Source: Neobacillus rhizophilus
Lineage (GTDB): Bacteria; Bacillota; Bacilli; Bacillales; Cytobacillaceae
Direction: 5' to 3'
DNA length: 64,000 nt
Assembly: GCF_018343535.1 (NCBI RefSeq)
Contig: NZ_JAGYPF010000001.1
Coordinates: 372,001 to 436,000 of the forward strand
Shown: piece after piece, positions 41,224-50,507 of the stretch
How positions within the stretch are numbered: position 1 is the first letter of the stretch
How the letters are laid out: every line of letters begins with the position of its first letter
Notes under the pieces: model-generated
Seen by the model: the letters and a program-made list of their open reading frames with translations, nothing else
Databases searched by the model: none
What the model was told of the DNA's origin: nothing
Made by a program: the position numbers and the translations under genes

Positions 41224-41260
41224 GAATAACCTAATTCAGTGCATGGCTAACTCTTATAAA

Positions 41261-41297
41261 AAAAAGTCCTCATGGAACAATTCATGAGGACTTTCAC
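41261..41297 (-). terminator. Terminator of the DHA2 MFS pump
   Basis: AAGTCCTCATG (41264-41274) pairs with CATGAGGACTT (41283-41293), and eight T residues follow on the minus strand. Confidence 0.85.
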
Positions 41298-41350
41298 CGC
41301 AAGGTTTACATAATATTTTTATGCACAACCTTTCTTCTAATCATTTGTTC

Positions 41351-42676
41351 TTATCCCTCACTCAATTCTGCAGTCTTCGCAGGAATGAGGAAGCTTAGCA
41401 CAACCGTGACCAAACTTAAAATTAAGGCATAGAGAAAGACATTCTGCATGCCATTTACAATATTTGCAGTATGGTTAATAATCAACCCCATTACGGTAAC
41501 GCCAATCGATGTACCGATGTTCCGCAAAAACATCTGCAGCGAGGTAGATACCCCTTTAATATTGGAGTCGGCGAACTCCTGCGAGGCAATCGTGCCGACT
41601 GCAAACAATAACCCAAATGAAAAGCCCTGCACCGTCAAAATTAAAAACAAATTCGTATACGACAAATCTTTAATAAACATAAACAGTGCTAGTCCTGATA
41701 ACGCGGTAATAAAACTGCCGATAATAAATAACCGCTTATAACCGAATCGGATAATCCATTTTCCAGCAGGTGTACTGCCAAACATCCAGCCGACCGCAAT
41801 GCTTAATAAAATCAAGCCGCTCTTATAAATACTCATATGCGAGCCCTCTTGAAGAAACAGCGGTATATAATTAGAGGTGCCAAAAAACGATAAACAGTAC
41901 ACTAGCATAAACACATTCGTCATCAGGATGCCTTTATTTTTAAAAAGAGAAACAGGTAAAAATGGATGTGCTTCCTTTCTTTCTACCAAAATAAAAATAA
42001 TCATGCCAATTATGCCCGCAATCACATACCAGATGGCGTTGCCTACATTGGTAGATAATAATAGAAGGCTGACCGAAGCCCCGAATAAAAAGAAACCTTT
42101 ATAGTCAATATGAGTCTTCTTAAATTCTGTTTGTTCTTTATAAGGAAGCAAACATAAAACAGTTGCTATTCCAATCGGAATATTAATAAAGAAAATCCAT
42201 CTCCAAGTCAAAGCCTCGACGAAAAAGGAGCCCATCACTGGCCCGACAATTGAAGAAATAGCCCAAATACTGCTGAAAACCGCTTGAATCTTGCCGCGCT
42301 TTTCAATCGTGAACAAATCTCCGACAATAATCATCGAGAGTGGAATCATACCGCCTGCTCCAAGGCCTTGAATACCTCTATATATAACTAAGGAAACCAT
42401 TGAGTTCGCCATTCCGCATAAAATGGAACCTAATGTAAAAATCCCAACCGCAATCATCAACAGATTTTTCCGACCATACATATCCGATAATTTTCCATAC
42501 AGAGGTACAGTTACTGTACTTGCCAGCATATAGACAACAAAAATCCACGCAAACAACTCCATTCCGCCAAGTTGTTTGACAATAGTCGGACTTGCTGTCT
42601 GCATAATATTGGCGTCAAGCGCCGAGATGAGGGTCGTGATGACCAGCCCCCAAAATACATATTTATTTTTTCCCAT
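41351..42676 (-). CDS. MFS multidrug efflux transporter, DHA2-like
   Basis: This 441-residue protein has 12-14 helices. It has the DHA2 motif C region RGIQGLGAGGMIPLSM, motif A GKLSDMYGRKN and the acidic LDANIMQTA in helix 1. It probably exports drugs or metabolites by proton antiport. GGAGG sits 5 nt before the ATG. No adjacent TetR/MarR regulator. Confidence 0.9.
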   Translation of the reverse strand: MGKNKYVFWGLVITTLISALDANIMQTASPTIVKQLGGMELFAWIFVVYMLASTVTVPLYGKLSDMYGRKNLLMIAVGIFTLGSILCGMANSMVSLVIYRGIQGLGAGGMIPLSMIIVGDLFTIEKRGKIQAVFSSIWAISSIVGPVMGSFFVEALTWRWIFFINIPIGIATVLCLLPYKEQTEFKKTHIDYKGFFLFGASVSLLLLSTNVGNAIWYVIAGIIGMIIFILVERKEAHPFLPVSLFKNKGILMTNVFMLVYCLSFFGTSNYIPLFLQEGSHMSIYKSGLILLSIAVGWMFGSTPAGKWIIRFGYKRLFIIGSFITALSGLALFMFIKDLSYTNLFLILTVQGFSFGLLFAVGTIASQEFADSNIKGVSTSLQMFLRNIGTSIGVTVMGLIINHTANIVNGMQNVFLYALILSLVTVVLSFLIPAKTAELSEG

Positions 42677-42864
42677 ATAAACCTCCGTGAAAAAGCCAAA
42701 TATAACTCTTCCTATTTTTTACATATATATGATTTCAGACTAAACTATTATAGCAAAAGGTTTACTAATTTTTTATTTTTTAAAAAATTAGAATAATCGG
42801 CGCCCGGACATATGTGGCATTAGAACCGCCCATGCGTCACCAAAAAAAAAATCAGTTCTCATGC

Positions 42865-42890
42865 AAATGATGCACAAGAACCGTCCCCAT
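42865..42890 (-). repeat. Inverted second copy of the REP-like 26-mer
   Basis: The minus strand is identical over 26 nt to 10601-10626. It lies immediately downstream of the kinase gene at 42894. Confidence 0.8.
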
Positions 42891-42893
42891 GTT

Positions 42894-44120
42894 TCATTTC
42901 TTTAATAATGGCTGGGTAATTGTTGGGAGGGTGACTTCTACGGTTGTTCCTTGGTGTACTGCGCTTGTAAATTTGATTTGGCCGCGGTGGCTTTCGACTA
43001 TTTTGAAACAGGTCATTAGTCCGAGGCCGGTTCCTTTTTCTTTTGTTGTATAGAATGGCTCTCCTAGTGTTAGAATCCGTTCTTCTGGTATGCCGACCCC
43101 TTCGTCGGTAATCCGAATGGATATTTTGCCTTCTTCCTTTACCCCTACTGTTACGAAGATGTCTCCGCCTAGAGGCATGGATTCAATTGAATTCTTCAAG
43201 AGATTTAAAAAAACTTGCTTTAACTGATTTTTTTCACCAGATATCATCGGCAGCTCTTCAGCAATTTCAGTATAGATCTGCACGTTATTGATGATAGACT
43301 GAGTATTTATTAAGGTAATAACATCATGTAGCAATTGTTCAATATTTTGTTCCTTAAAAACAGCCGCGGATGGTTTGGCCAGAACCAGGAATTCGCCCAC
43401 AATGGCATTAATGCGTTCCAGCTCTGATAATACGATATCAAAATACTCATCCTGTTCACTGTTTGCTTTGAATAATTGGATAAATCCCTTAATGGACGTA
43501 AGCGGGTTGCGGATTTCATGGGCAATTCCCGCCGCCATTTGGCCGAGCAAAGCCAATTTTTCGGATTTTTGCAGGAGTCTTTCTGTTTCCTCTCTTCTGG
43601 CTGTGACATCCTTTCCAACCACTAGGATCGCTTCTTTATTTCCAAATACAATCGATAAGGGAGTAACTTCAAGAAAAAATTCTGTTCCGTCGGTCCGTTT
43701 AATTTTGTATTCGATAGTAGCCAGGGGGCATTTTTCTTTCTTAATTTGCTTAATTCGTTCTTCCAACCGGTCTTTATACTCAGGCTTGATAAATTCAAAG
43801 ACCGACTTCCCCAGAACTTCTGTCATGCTTTTGGCGCCACTCATTCTGAGAGCAGCCCTATTTCCATAAACAATTTTCGTATCCTGATAAATAAAGATAG
43901 ATTCAGGCAGTGAATCTAGTAATCTCTTATAGCTTTCTTCACTTTCCCGTGCTTTTTTTTCAAAAAATCGGGCTTTATCGTATTGCCAGCCAACAAACCA
44001 AGCGATCGAGGTAAAAAGGAAAAAGTCAAATGTAAAGAAGGGTTCATGATACATAATCTTTTGGTAAGCAGTAAAAATAAGTGATAGCAGCAGCAAAATG
44101 ATTTGTCCTGATTTATTCAT
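42894..44120 (-). CDS. Orphan PAS-domain sensor histidine kinase (sporulation kinase type)
   Basis: This 408-residue kinase has two N-terminal membrane helices (~5-20 and 28-48), a PAS domain (~65-175), a HisKA domain with phospho-acceptor His201 in AAGIAHEIRNPLTSIKGF, and HATPase boxes (NLLKNSIESM, DEGVGIP, GTGLGL). ATG at 44120 has GAGGA 6 nt upstream. No response regulator is encoded nearby, as for KinA-KinE, which feed the Spo0F phosphorelay; that target is inferred. It is a paralogue of the broken kinase at 48.5-50.4 kb. Confidence 0.87.
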   Translation of the reverse strand: MNKSGQIILLLLSLIFTAYQKIMYHEPFFTFDFFLFTSIAWFVGWQYDKARFFEKKARESEESYKRLLDSLPESIFIYQDTKIVYGNRAALRMSGAKSMTEVLGKSVFEFIKPEYKDRLEERIKQIKKEKCPLATIEYKIKRTDGTEFFLEVTPLSIVFGNKEAILVVGKDVTARREETERLLQKSEKLALLGQMAAGIAHEIRNPLTSIKGFIQLFKANSEQDEYFDIVLSELERINAIVGEFLVLAKPSAAVFKEQNIEQLLHDVITLINTQSIINNVQIYTEIAEELPMISGEKNQLKQVFLNLLKNSIESMPLGGDIFVTVGVKEEGKISIRITDEGVGIPEERILTLGEPFYTTKEKGTGLGLMTCFKIVESHRGQIKFTSAVHQGTTVEVTLPTITQPLLKK

Positions 44121-44265
44121 GTCCATTCCTCTTTGTGTATGTATGTTACCTGATTTAATTCGACAAAATCACAAATAATCCTTTATCATTCTCCAACTTT
44201 TTCAACACAAGGAAAAAAAGTCCAATTTAAAGGGCATCCGTTTTTCAACTGGGGCATTAAGAAGA

Positions 44266-44296
44266 AAAAACCACCTGAAAAAAACTCAGGCGGTTC
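44266..44296 (-). terminator. Terminator of the peptidase gene
   Basis: ACCGCCTGA/TCAGGTGGT is followed by a T run on the minus strand. Confidence 0.8.
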
Positions 44297-45166
44297 TTAT
44301 AGACATTCAACCCAGTGCATGAATTCCCCAACAACCCGTAAAAATTCTTCTGGTTCCTCAATATATGGCATATGGGCGCTGTTTTCAAATACATGAAATT
44401 TCGAGCCAGGAGAAGAACGGCTGTAATGCTCTGTTGTTTCCGGCGTAGCCTCATCGTACCGGCCACACGTATATAATGCGGGGCAAGAGATTTCCTTCAA
44501 TTGTAAGGTACAATCAAATTCTTTTAAATTCCCTAGTACCGTAAATTCGGATGGTCCCCACATAATATTGTAAATTTCGGAGTTTCGGTATTCAGGGTGC
44601 GCTTTTAGATGCTCAGGCTTTGGAATCCGGCAGACAAATTCTTTGCTGAACACCTCGATGGCTTCCTGAAACTCTTCCGAATCCATGGTTCCATCTTCTT
44701 CACAGCGTTTTATGGTCTCTTGAACTTCAACCGGCAGCTTTTTCAAATTCCGTTTTTGATCCTGTTCCCATAATGGCGCACTCAGGCATGGGCTTGAAAA
44801 AATGACACTTTTCACCCCGCTCGGCTTCGTTAAACAATAAGCTGCCGCTAATGTGGTTCCCCAGGAATGCCCAAGAATATGTACTTCATCAAGGTTCAAA
44901 GCGGAGCGAATTTGTCCCAATTCCTCCACGAATCGATCTAAATGCCAAAGTGAATCATCTTGTGGCCTTTCTGACCTGCCGCAGCCTAGTTGATCGTATA
45001 AAATGACCGGGCGGTCTGCCGCCAACTCCTTCAACCCCTGTAAGGAAAAGCATGATGAACCCGGCCCGCCGTGCAAAACAATTACCGGTGTGTTCCCTGT
45101 TCTATGATCATATTTCTCGTACCAAACTTTCCCACCGGTTACTTCTATGTATCCTTCTGTTCGCAT
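44297..45166 (-). CDS. Proline iminopeptidase-family alpha/beta hydrolase
   Basis: This 289-residue S33 family hydrolase has the oxyanion motif HGGPG (32-36), the nucleophile elbow GHSWG (Ser101), the acid in CGRYDEATP and His in SAHMPYIEEP. It likely removes N-terminal proline or another residue from peptides. Single gene with its own terminator. Confidence 0.88.
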   Translation of the reverse strand: MRTEGYIEVTGGKVWYEKYDHRTGNTPVIVLHGGPGSSCFSLQGLKELAADRPVILYDQLGCGRSERPQDDSLWHLDRFVEELGQIRSALNLDEVHILGHSWGTTLAAAYCLTKPSGVKSVIFSSPCLSAPLWEQDQKRNLKKLPVEVQETIKRCEEDGTMDSEEFQEAIEVFSKEFVCRIPKPEHLKAHPEYRNSEIYNIMWGPSEFTVLGNLKEFDCTLQLKEISCPALYTCGRYDEATPETTEHYSRSSPGSKFHVFENSAHMPYIEEPEEFLRVVGEFMHWVECL

Positions 45167-45295
45167 AAGAATTTCTCCTTTGAATATGTATCAAGATTAT
45201 ATTAAAGACTATTTTACATCATTTATCTGCATTGAAAATGAATAATTTTTATTTTACTTCCCACTCTATAGGATGTCAGGGAGGTGAATAACATA

Positions 45296-45463
45296 ATGAA
45301 CCAATCACCTAATAACAAACAGCAAAAAGGAAAATCACTTACGAGCGGTCAGAATTCTGGAACACAATATCATGAGGAACATGCCGGAAATATAGAAGGG
45401 TACGGCCAGCCGCACCCCATTACTAACAGCATCGATACTGAAACGAATAACACAAAAGCTTAA
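45296..45463 (+). CDS. Small hydrophilic protein
   Basis: This 55-residue protein is rich in Asn, Gln, Gly and Thr with no hydrophobic core (HEEHAGNIEGYGQPHP, then ITNSIDTETNN). GGGAGGTG lies 9 nt before the ATG and a perfect terminator follows, so it is a real transcription unit. The composition is like that of small acid-soluble spore or stress proteins, but no family is recognised. Confidence 0.65.
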   Translation: MNQSPNNKQQKGKSLTSGQNSGTQYHEEHAGNIEGYGQPHPITNSIDTETNNTKA

Positions 45464-45472
45464 GAGCTGGCC

Positions 45473-45503
45473 AAGAGTGAATATCTCATTCACTCTTTTT
45501 TTA
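45473..45503 (+). terminator. Terminator of the small hydrophilic protein gene
   Basis: AAGAGTGAAT pairs with ATTCACTCTT with a 5-nt loop, and T7 follows. Confidence 0.9.
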
Positions 45504-45532
45504 AGACAGTAATATAGGAAAATTAGAAAGAT

Positions 45533-46885
45533 TTATTTCCAAACTCTACGAAGACGCATGACCTCTTGCAAATAGCCCCACACAGATACCGGGGACATAA
45601 TCATCTGATAGCACAATACGTACAGGAAGAATCCCTTACGATTTTTTCTAATGCCAAGGTTAAGTTCCTGAAAAACACCCTTTTGGTATCGATAAAGGAC
45701 GTAATTTGTCAGTAAAGCTAAAGGTAGGACGAAAAGCGTCTGCGGGCCGGCAATCCAGTAGAATCCAAATAAACTCAAGAATAACCCGGGGATCCAAACA
45801 AAGGTATAAACAAAATCCAAATATGGCATCACAAGGTTCGAACCGGTTAAATACCTCGTAAAAATCCTTGGCTGCTGCCATGGCTTGACCTGTTTGAGCG
45901 CCTCAATCATCCCTCGTGCCCAGCGGCTCCGCTGCCGTACGAAATGGCGAAAATTCGTCGGTACATCCGTAAAAGCAATGGCTGTCGGTTCAAAATATAC
46001 CTTATAATTTTTCTCTAAAAATGACCATGTAAGAACTATATCTTCTCCAATGGCATCTGGCCACCCCCCCACTTCCTTGACAACTTCCGTTCGGTAAAGG
46101 CTGTAGGCCCCTTGAGCAACAAGCGTTCCCTGATATAAGCCCTGTAGCCTTTTAATAGAAGCGATTCCTAAAAAGTAATCCCATTCCTGAATCCGGGCGA
46201 GCCAATTTTCACGGCTGTTGCGGACAAGAACGGCTCCCGCCACTGCACAAACCTCCTGCGGTGCAGACTCCATCCGGGCCACCAGGCGCCTTACTGCTTG
46301 GGTATGAAGTACCGTATCAGCGTCCAATGTAATCAAATATTTGGTCTCGACATATCGGAGCGCTTTGTTCAAAGCAAAATTCTTCCCAGGTTTTTTTTCG
46401 AATAGAACTTTTATATTAAGACCCAGCTCATCACCTAATTGTTTTGCCACCAGTGCTGTAAGGTCTGTCGAATTGTTATCAATGACGATAATCCGGATTT
46501 CTCCTGTATAGTCCTGTTTTGCTATTTGCTGTAAGGTACTATCAATCCCTTTTTCCTCATTCCAGCACGCAATTAAAATACTCACAGGTTCGGCCGGATG
46601 CAACGTTTTAAATCCCGGCTGCTTGTCAAACAAAAGACTTACGAGCATAAAGGCATTAAGGTACCCGGGTATATAGGCAATTCCGGTTATCAGTAAAATC
46701 GCTACGGGGACGGTGACTAATTCACCTAAATCCTTTACCCAAGGAATCGAAATAATAATGGACATTAACATCCAGGCAAAAGCAAGTCCATGGCTGAGCC
46801 AAAACTTCCATAAAACTGAAAGATATAACCTCTCTCGAATACGCAACGGTACATCTCTTGGTGTTTCTTTAAGTGGAATTGTCAA
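45533..46885 (-). CDS. Membrane glycosyltransferase family 2
   Basis: This 450-residue processive-type GT2 enzyme has N-terminal helices (~30-85) and a GT-A catalytic domain with ACWNEE, the DADT metal motif, GEDIVLTW and the QRSRWARG (QxxRW) product-binding motif. C-terminal helices (~350-440) follow. This is the layout of PgaC/IcaA and hyaluronan synthases, which polymerise and extrude polysaccharide. No export or deacetylase partner is adjacent. The start is uncertain: TTG at 46885 is the only conventional start in frame and its nearest purine-rich site (CGGGG) is 12 nt away. Confidence 0.85.
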   Translation of the reverse strand: MTIPLKETPRDVPLRIRERLYLSVLWKFWLSHGLAFAWMLMSIIISIPWVKDLGELVTVPVAILLITGIAYIPGYLNAFMLVSLLFDKQPGFKTLHPAEPVSILIACWNEEKGIDSTLQQIAKQDYTGEIRIIVIDNNSTDLTALVAKQLGDELGLNIKVLFEKKPGKNFALNKALRYVETKYLITLDADTVLHTQAVRRLVARMESAPQEVCAVAGAVLVRNSRENWLARIQEWDYFLGIASIKRLQGLYQGTLVAQGAYSLYRTEVVKEVGGWPDAIGEDIVLTWSFLEKNYKVYFEPTAIAFTDVPTNFRHFVRQRSRWARGMIEALKQVKPWQQPRIFTRYLTGSNLVMPYLDFVYTFVWIPGLFLSLFGFYWIAGPQTLFVLPLALLTNYVLYRYQKGVFQELNLGIRKNRKGFFLYVLCYQMIMSPVSVWGYLQEVMRLRRVWK

Positions 46886-46980
46886 ATGGAAGCAAAACCC
46901 CGTTTCAGTTTGAATTATATGAGACTATTTTATATGGAAGGCCTCGTAGATACCATGGTAGTTTTGGAATTACCAATAAG

Positions 46981-47009
46981 ATTAAAATTGAGGGAGGAAT
47001 TTCCCTCAA
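46981..47009 (-). promoter_or_regulatory. Promoter with overlapping palindromic operator for the GT2 gene
   Basis: On the minus strand TTGAGG (47009-47004), a 17-nt spacer and TTTAAT (46986-46981). An inverted repeat TTGAGGGA-N6-TCCCTCAA (46988-47009) covers the -35 and spacer, as a repressor site would. The repressor is unknown. Confidence 0.5.
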
Positions 47010-47077
47010 GAGTGTTATAATCCCTTTTCGCAAACCTCACCCTAAAAATGGACTGATCTGCGAAATAACTTGATAAA

Positions 47078-47112
47078 GCAAAAAGAGATTGAGACTTACT
47101 GCAATCTCTTTC
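47078..47112 (-). terminator. Terminator of the MFS gene at 47144
   Basis: AAAGAGATTG (47082-47091) pairs with CAATCTCTTT (47102-47111), and a T run follows on the minus strand. Confidence 0.85.
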
Positions 47113-47143
47113 ATGTTTTATTATTAGAATCAGCAGATAAGTT

Positions 47144-48361
47144 TTAACCTGATTTTCTGGCAATAATCTTCCTCTTCAAAGAACCATTTAACACACCTGC
47201 ATTCCAATACACCATGCCCATGGCAGTTAAAAGAAGGATACCGGTTACCAAAAATACACTTTGGACCGGTAATATTCCGCCTACGAACCCTCCAATCATC
47301 GGACCCGTCATGCCGCCAATCTGATTGGCGGTTTGGTTTAATCCAAAGGCGCGGCCACGGAATTCATCCGGTGTGGATTTTACGACTAAACCGTTTAACG
47401 CTGGATAAACCGCGCAGAAGAAGACGCCAAACATGAAGCGGATAATGGAAAATCCCCATATCTGCGAAACGAGCACCTGGGCTAACATGCCGATGCCGCC
47501 GCCCATCAGGCCTAGGAATAACACCCGTTGAAAACCTACTTTATCGGCCCATTTTCCCCAATACGGGGCAAATAAAGCACTGGCGATGCCTGGCAGTGAA
47601 AACACGATACCAGCAATTAAAGAAGCGTTATCGGAAGACCCGCCCAACTTCACAACATATAAAGGAAGCACCGGTTCAATCGTCATGATGGAACAACTTG
47701 TTACAACTGTTAAAATGAGCACAAGCAATAACGGCCGATTCATCATCGCAGTCTTAAAATCATTTCTTACAGAGCCGCCGCGCTCTTTGTTAGGCTTGAA
47801 ATTTTCTTCCTTTACCCAAAAAATAATCAGCAGTGTCGCCAGGAATACAAATACTCCACCACTGGCAAAGGCAAGTCGATTACCGACAAGATGTGCAATA
47901 CCCCCGCCTAATAGCGGACCAAGGATGCCCCCTGATGCCGATGCTGAGGAGATCATGGACAAGGCATACCCGACTTTTTCATTCGGTGTATTGGTTCCAA
48001 TCAAAGCAATCGCACCTGGAATAAACCCACTGAGCAACCCCTGTAAAATCCTTAATGCTAAGATTTGGTATGGATTGGTGACAAATGCCATTAACGTATA
48101 AATAACAAAAAGGGCAATTCCCGCCCTTATAATCATTGGTTTTCTTCCATATTTATCGGCCACACGCCCCCAAAAGGGTGAAGCGAAAGCACCTGCAAAG
48201 AAAGCAGCACTAAAGAGCACGCCTGACCACATTTCAGTGTGATCATGCACCCCTAATTGCAGCAGAAATATCGGTAAAAAAGGAATCACCATGGAAAAAC
48301 TAGCTGATGTAAAGAACACGCCAATCCAAAGCACCCATAAATTTCGTTTCCACATTAGCAC
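47144..48361 (-). CDS. MFS transporter, DHA1/MdtG-like multidrug efflux pump
   Basis: This ~405-residue, 12-helix transporter has motif A GRVADKYGRKPM repeated as GKWADKVGFQR, and motif C-like SASASGGILGPLLGG in helix 5. Likely drug/proton antiport. AGGAG abuts an ATG at 48370 with no spacer; GTG at 48361 is 9 nt away and is preferred, and ATG at 48355 is a third option. It has its own terminator; no regulator is adjacent. Confidence 0.88.
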   Translation of the reverse strand: MLMWKRNLWVLWIGVFFTSASFSMVIPFLPIFLLQLGVHDHTEMWSGVLFSAAFFAGAFASPFWGRVADKYGRKPMIIRAGIALFVIYTLMAFVTNPYQILALRILQGLLSGFIPGAIALIGTNTPNEKVGYALSMISSASASGGILGPLLGGGIAHLVGNRLAFASGGVFVFLATLLIIFWVKEENFKPNKERGGSVRNDFKTAMMNRPLLLVLILTVVTSCSIMTIEPVLPLYVVKLGGSSDNASLIAGIVFSLPGIASALFAPYWGKWADKVGFQRVLFLGLMGGGIGMLAQVLVSQIWGFSIIRFMFGVFFCAVYPALNGLVVKSTPDEFRGRAFGLNQTANQIGGMTGPMIGGFVGGILPVQSVFLVTGILLLTAMGMVYWNAGVLNGSLKRKIIARKSG

Positions 48362-48474
48362 GTTTTCCATCTCCTAAATTGTACTTTTTTCCAAAAGTTT
48401 AAAATTAATAATGTCATAATATCATAAACTAAAATTATTTTCACTCCCGAAATTTCCGATTGTTGAAATATAAA

Positions 48475-48502
48475 TATCCCAAGTATTTTTTACTTGGGAT
48501 AC
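48475..48502 (-). terminator. Terminator of the broken kinase gene
   Basis: TATCCCAAGTA pairs with TACTTGGGATA. The minus-strand tail is T-rich but interrupted. Confidence 0.55.
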
Positions 48503-48511
48503 TTTAATCAC

Positions 48512-50393
48512 CTATTGTAACGGAAGAATGACCTCAATAATGGTGCCTTTCTTGTCACTCCAAAAATGAACGGTGCCGTGATGGTTTTCAATGATTTGTT
48601 TGGAAATCATAATTCCGAGTCCTGTGCCATTTTCTTTAGTCGTAAAGAATGGTTCGCCAATTCGCTTCAAAAGCTGCGGAGGAATGCCGTCACCCGTATC
48701 CTTAAAGAAAATCTTCACCTTGTTCTCACCGATTGCTTTCATTTCAATAATGCAGCTCCCACCATTCGGCATTGCTTCAATGGCATTTTTTAAAAAGTTG
48801 ATAAAAACCTGTTTTAACTGATTTATATCCCCATTGATCGTGATTGGTTCATCAGTATTAACCACTTCAATCTTCACATTATTCATAATTGCTTGGGTAT
48901 CAATCAATGTTTTAATATCTTCAATCAAGGCTGGCAAATAGACGGATTCGAACTTAAAATCCTGCGGTTTGGCTAGGACTAGCAATTCACTGAGGATTAG
49001 TTCAATTCGATCTATTTCCGATTCGATGATTCCAAAATAGGTTTGATCCTCCATTTTCCTTTCCATTAATTGCAAAAAACCTTTAATGGCTGTCAGCGGA
49101 TTTCGGACCTCGTGGGCAATGCCTGCAGCCAATTGCCCTGCAATAGTTAATTTTTCAGAGTTAAGCAAAAGCTCCTGCGTCTTTTTGCGTTCGGTAATAT
49201 CCCGAATAATCACATGTTGAGCATAGTGATTATTCGGGATATTACCGAATAATCACATGTTGAGCATAGTGATTATTGAAAAATGTAGGAATTCCTTTTA
49301 TTTCAGCATCAAAAACTGCCCCATTCCCGCGGATTACTTTGTAATCCCGAAAATCTACAGTTTCACCATTAAAAACAGCTTGAATTAGGTCCTTTACCTC
49401 TTGATGGTAATCAGGGTGAATAAAATAGAGAAGGTTTTTCGAAAGAACCTCTTCTGCATTGTTAGCACCAAGTAAATCAATACCTGTCTCATTTACAAAA
49501 ATGATCTCCTTATCCCGGACAATGAGAACAGCATCCGGAGAATGTTCAACTAATTCGCGGAAAGCCTTCTTACGACTCCACAACTCTTCTTCCGTTTTAA
49601 TTCGTTCAGTAATTTCCCTGATAACTGAGACAACCTCCACTATCGTTTGTGTGTCCGGATCAATAATCGGTTTACTGAGTGCCTCCACCCATACCAAAGT
49701 TCCATCTTTTCTACGAATCCGATATTTCCCACGAATGCTTCCTGCACCTAAATAGGATAATTTTCGATCGGCATTAGCCTTTTCCCAATCTTCCTCGTGA
49801 ACGATGAATGTTAGAGTGGTTCCAATCAATTCCTCGGCCTTATAACCGGATATCGTTTCGCAGGATGGATAAATATAAATGATTTTTCCCAATAAGTTAG
49901 TACAGACGATTGTATCAAGAACATTTTCCGTCAATACGCGGTGAAACTCCTCTATTTTCCGAACTTCCGCCTTTTTTTGTTTTAATAGAGTAATATCCTT
50001 TAAGACAGCCATCACCCCGACGATTTGGTTATCAACACTGATTGGTATGTTTGTAATATTGACATCAAGGATGGCACCACTTTTGTTGTTCAACTGGCAG
50101 TCGAAGTTTTCCAACTGACCCAATGATGTCTTATGAAAATGATGGAAAACGTTGTCTAAGCTATCGAGCGGAAAAAAAGTCTGTAGCTTCATCGTTAACA
50201 CTTCTTCAGCAGTATACTCACATAGCTTCTCAAACGTTTGGTTAACCCTCACCATATTCCCTGCCGTATCTAATAATAGAATCGCATTTTGGCTGCGTTC
50301 AAACAGCAATTCGTAGTCAGCAAAACGTTCCACTATGTATTTTTTTAATAGCTGGTTCTTTTCATTCTTAATATTTTCAACAGGACTGTTCAT
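48512..50393 (-). pseudogene. Multi-PAS sensor histidine kinase split by a 43-bp insertion
   Basis: Two abutting frames make one kinase. Codons from ATG 50393 encode three PAS domains (~residues 25-145, 145-265 and 265-385) and stop after QHVIIR. The frame from GTG 49213 begins IIRDITERKK and carries HisKA (GIAHEVRNPLTAIKGF) and HATPase (NFLKNAIEAM, GTGLGI). Removing the 43 bp between the direct repeats at 49202-49234 and 49245-49277 restores one frame of 613 codons (1882 minus 43 is 1839). The intact form would be a soluble orphan sporulation-kinase-type sensor. The second part might still be made by reinitiation. Confidence 0.85.
49190..49277. repeat. Inverted plus direct repeat from a template-switch-like event
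   Basis: 24-nt arms 49190-49213 and 49226-49249 are perfect reverse complements around a 12-nt spacer. In addition 49202-49234 is repeated directly at 49245-49277 (33 of 33, offset 43). Confidence 0.95.
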
Positions 50394-50432
50394 CTTTCTC
50401 TATCAGTTCCTTTCCTACTTTATACCTATACA

Positions 50433-50472
50433 AAAAAGCCAAGATAGGATAATGTCCCATCTTGGCTTGTGT
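50433..50472 (-). terminator. Terminator of the DUF2294 gene
   Basis: AAGCCAAGAT pairs with ATCTTGGCTT and six T residues follow on the minus strand. Confidence 0.85.
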
Positions 50473-50507
50473 CTAGCTCAATCAAAATTGTCTAACTCAC
50501 TTCCGCC

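Noticed and set aside
46873..47073. 66-codon plus-strand frame over the glycosyltransferase promoter
   Set aside because: No ribosome binding site; it overlaps the start and promoter of the opposite gene, and the sequence is not recognisable.
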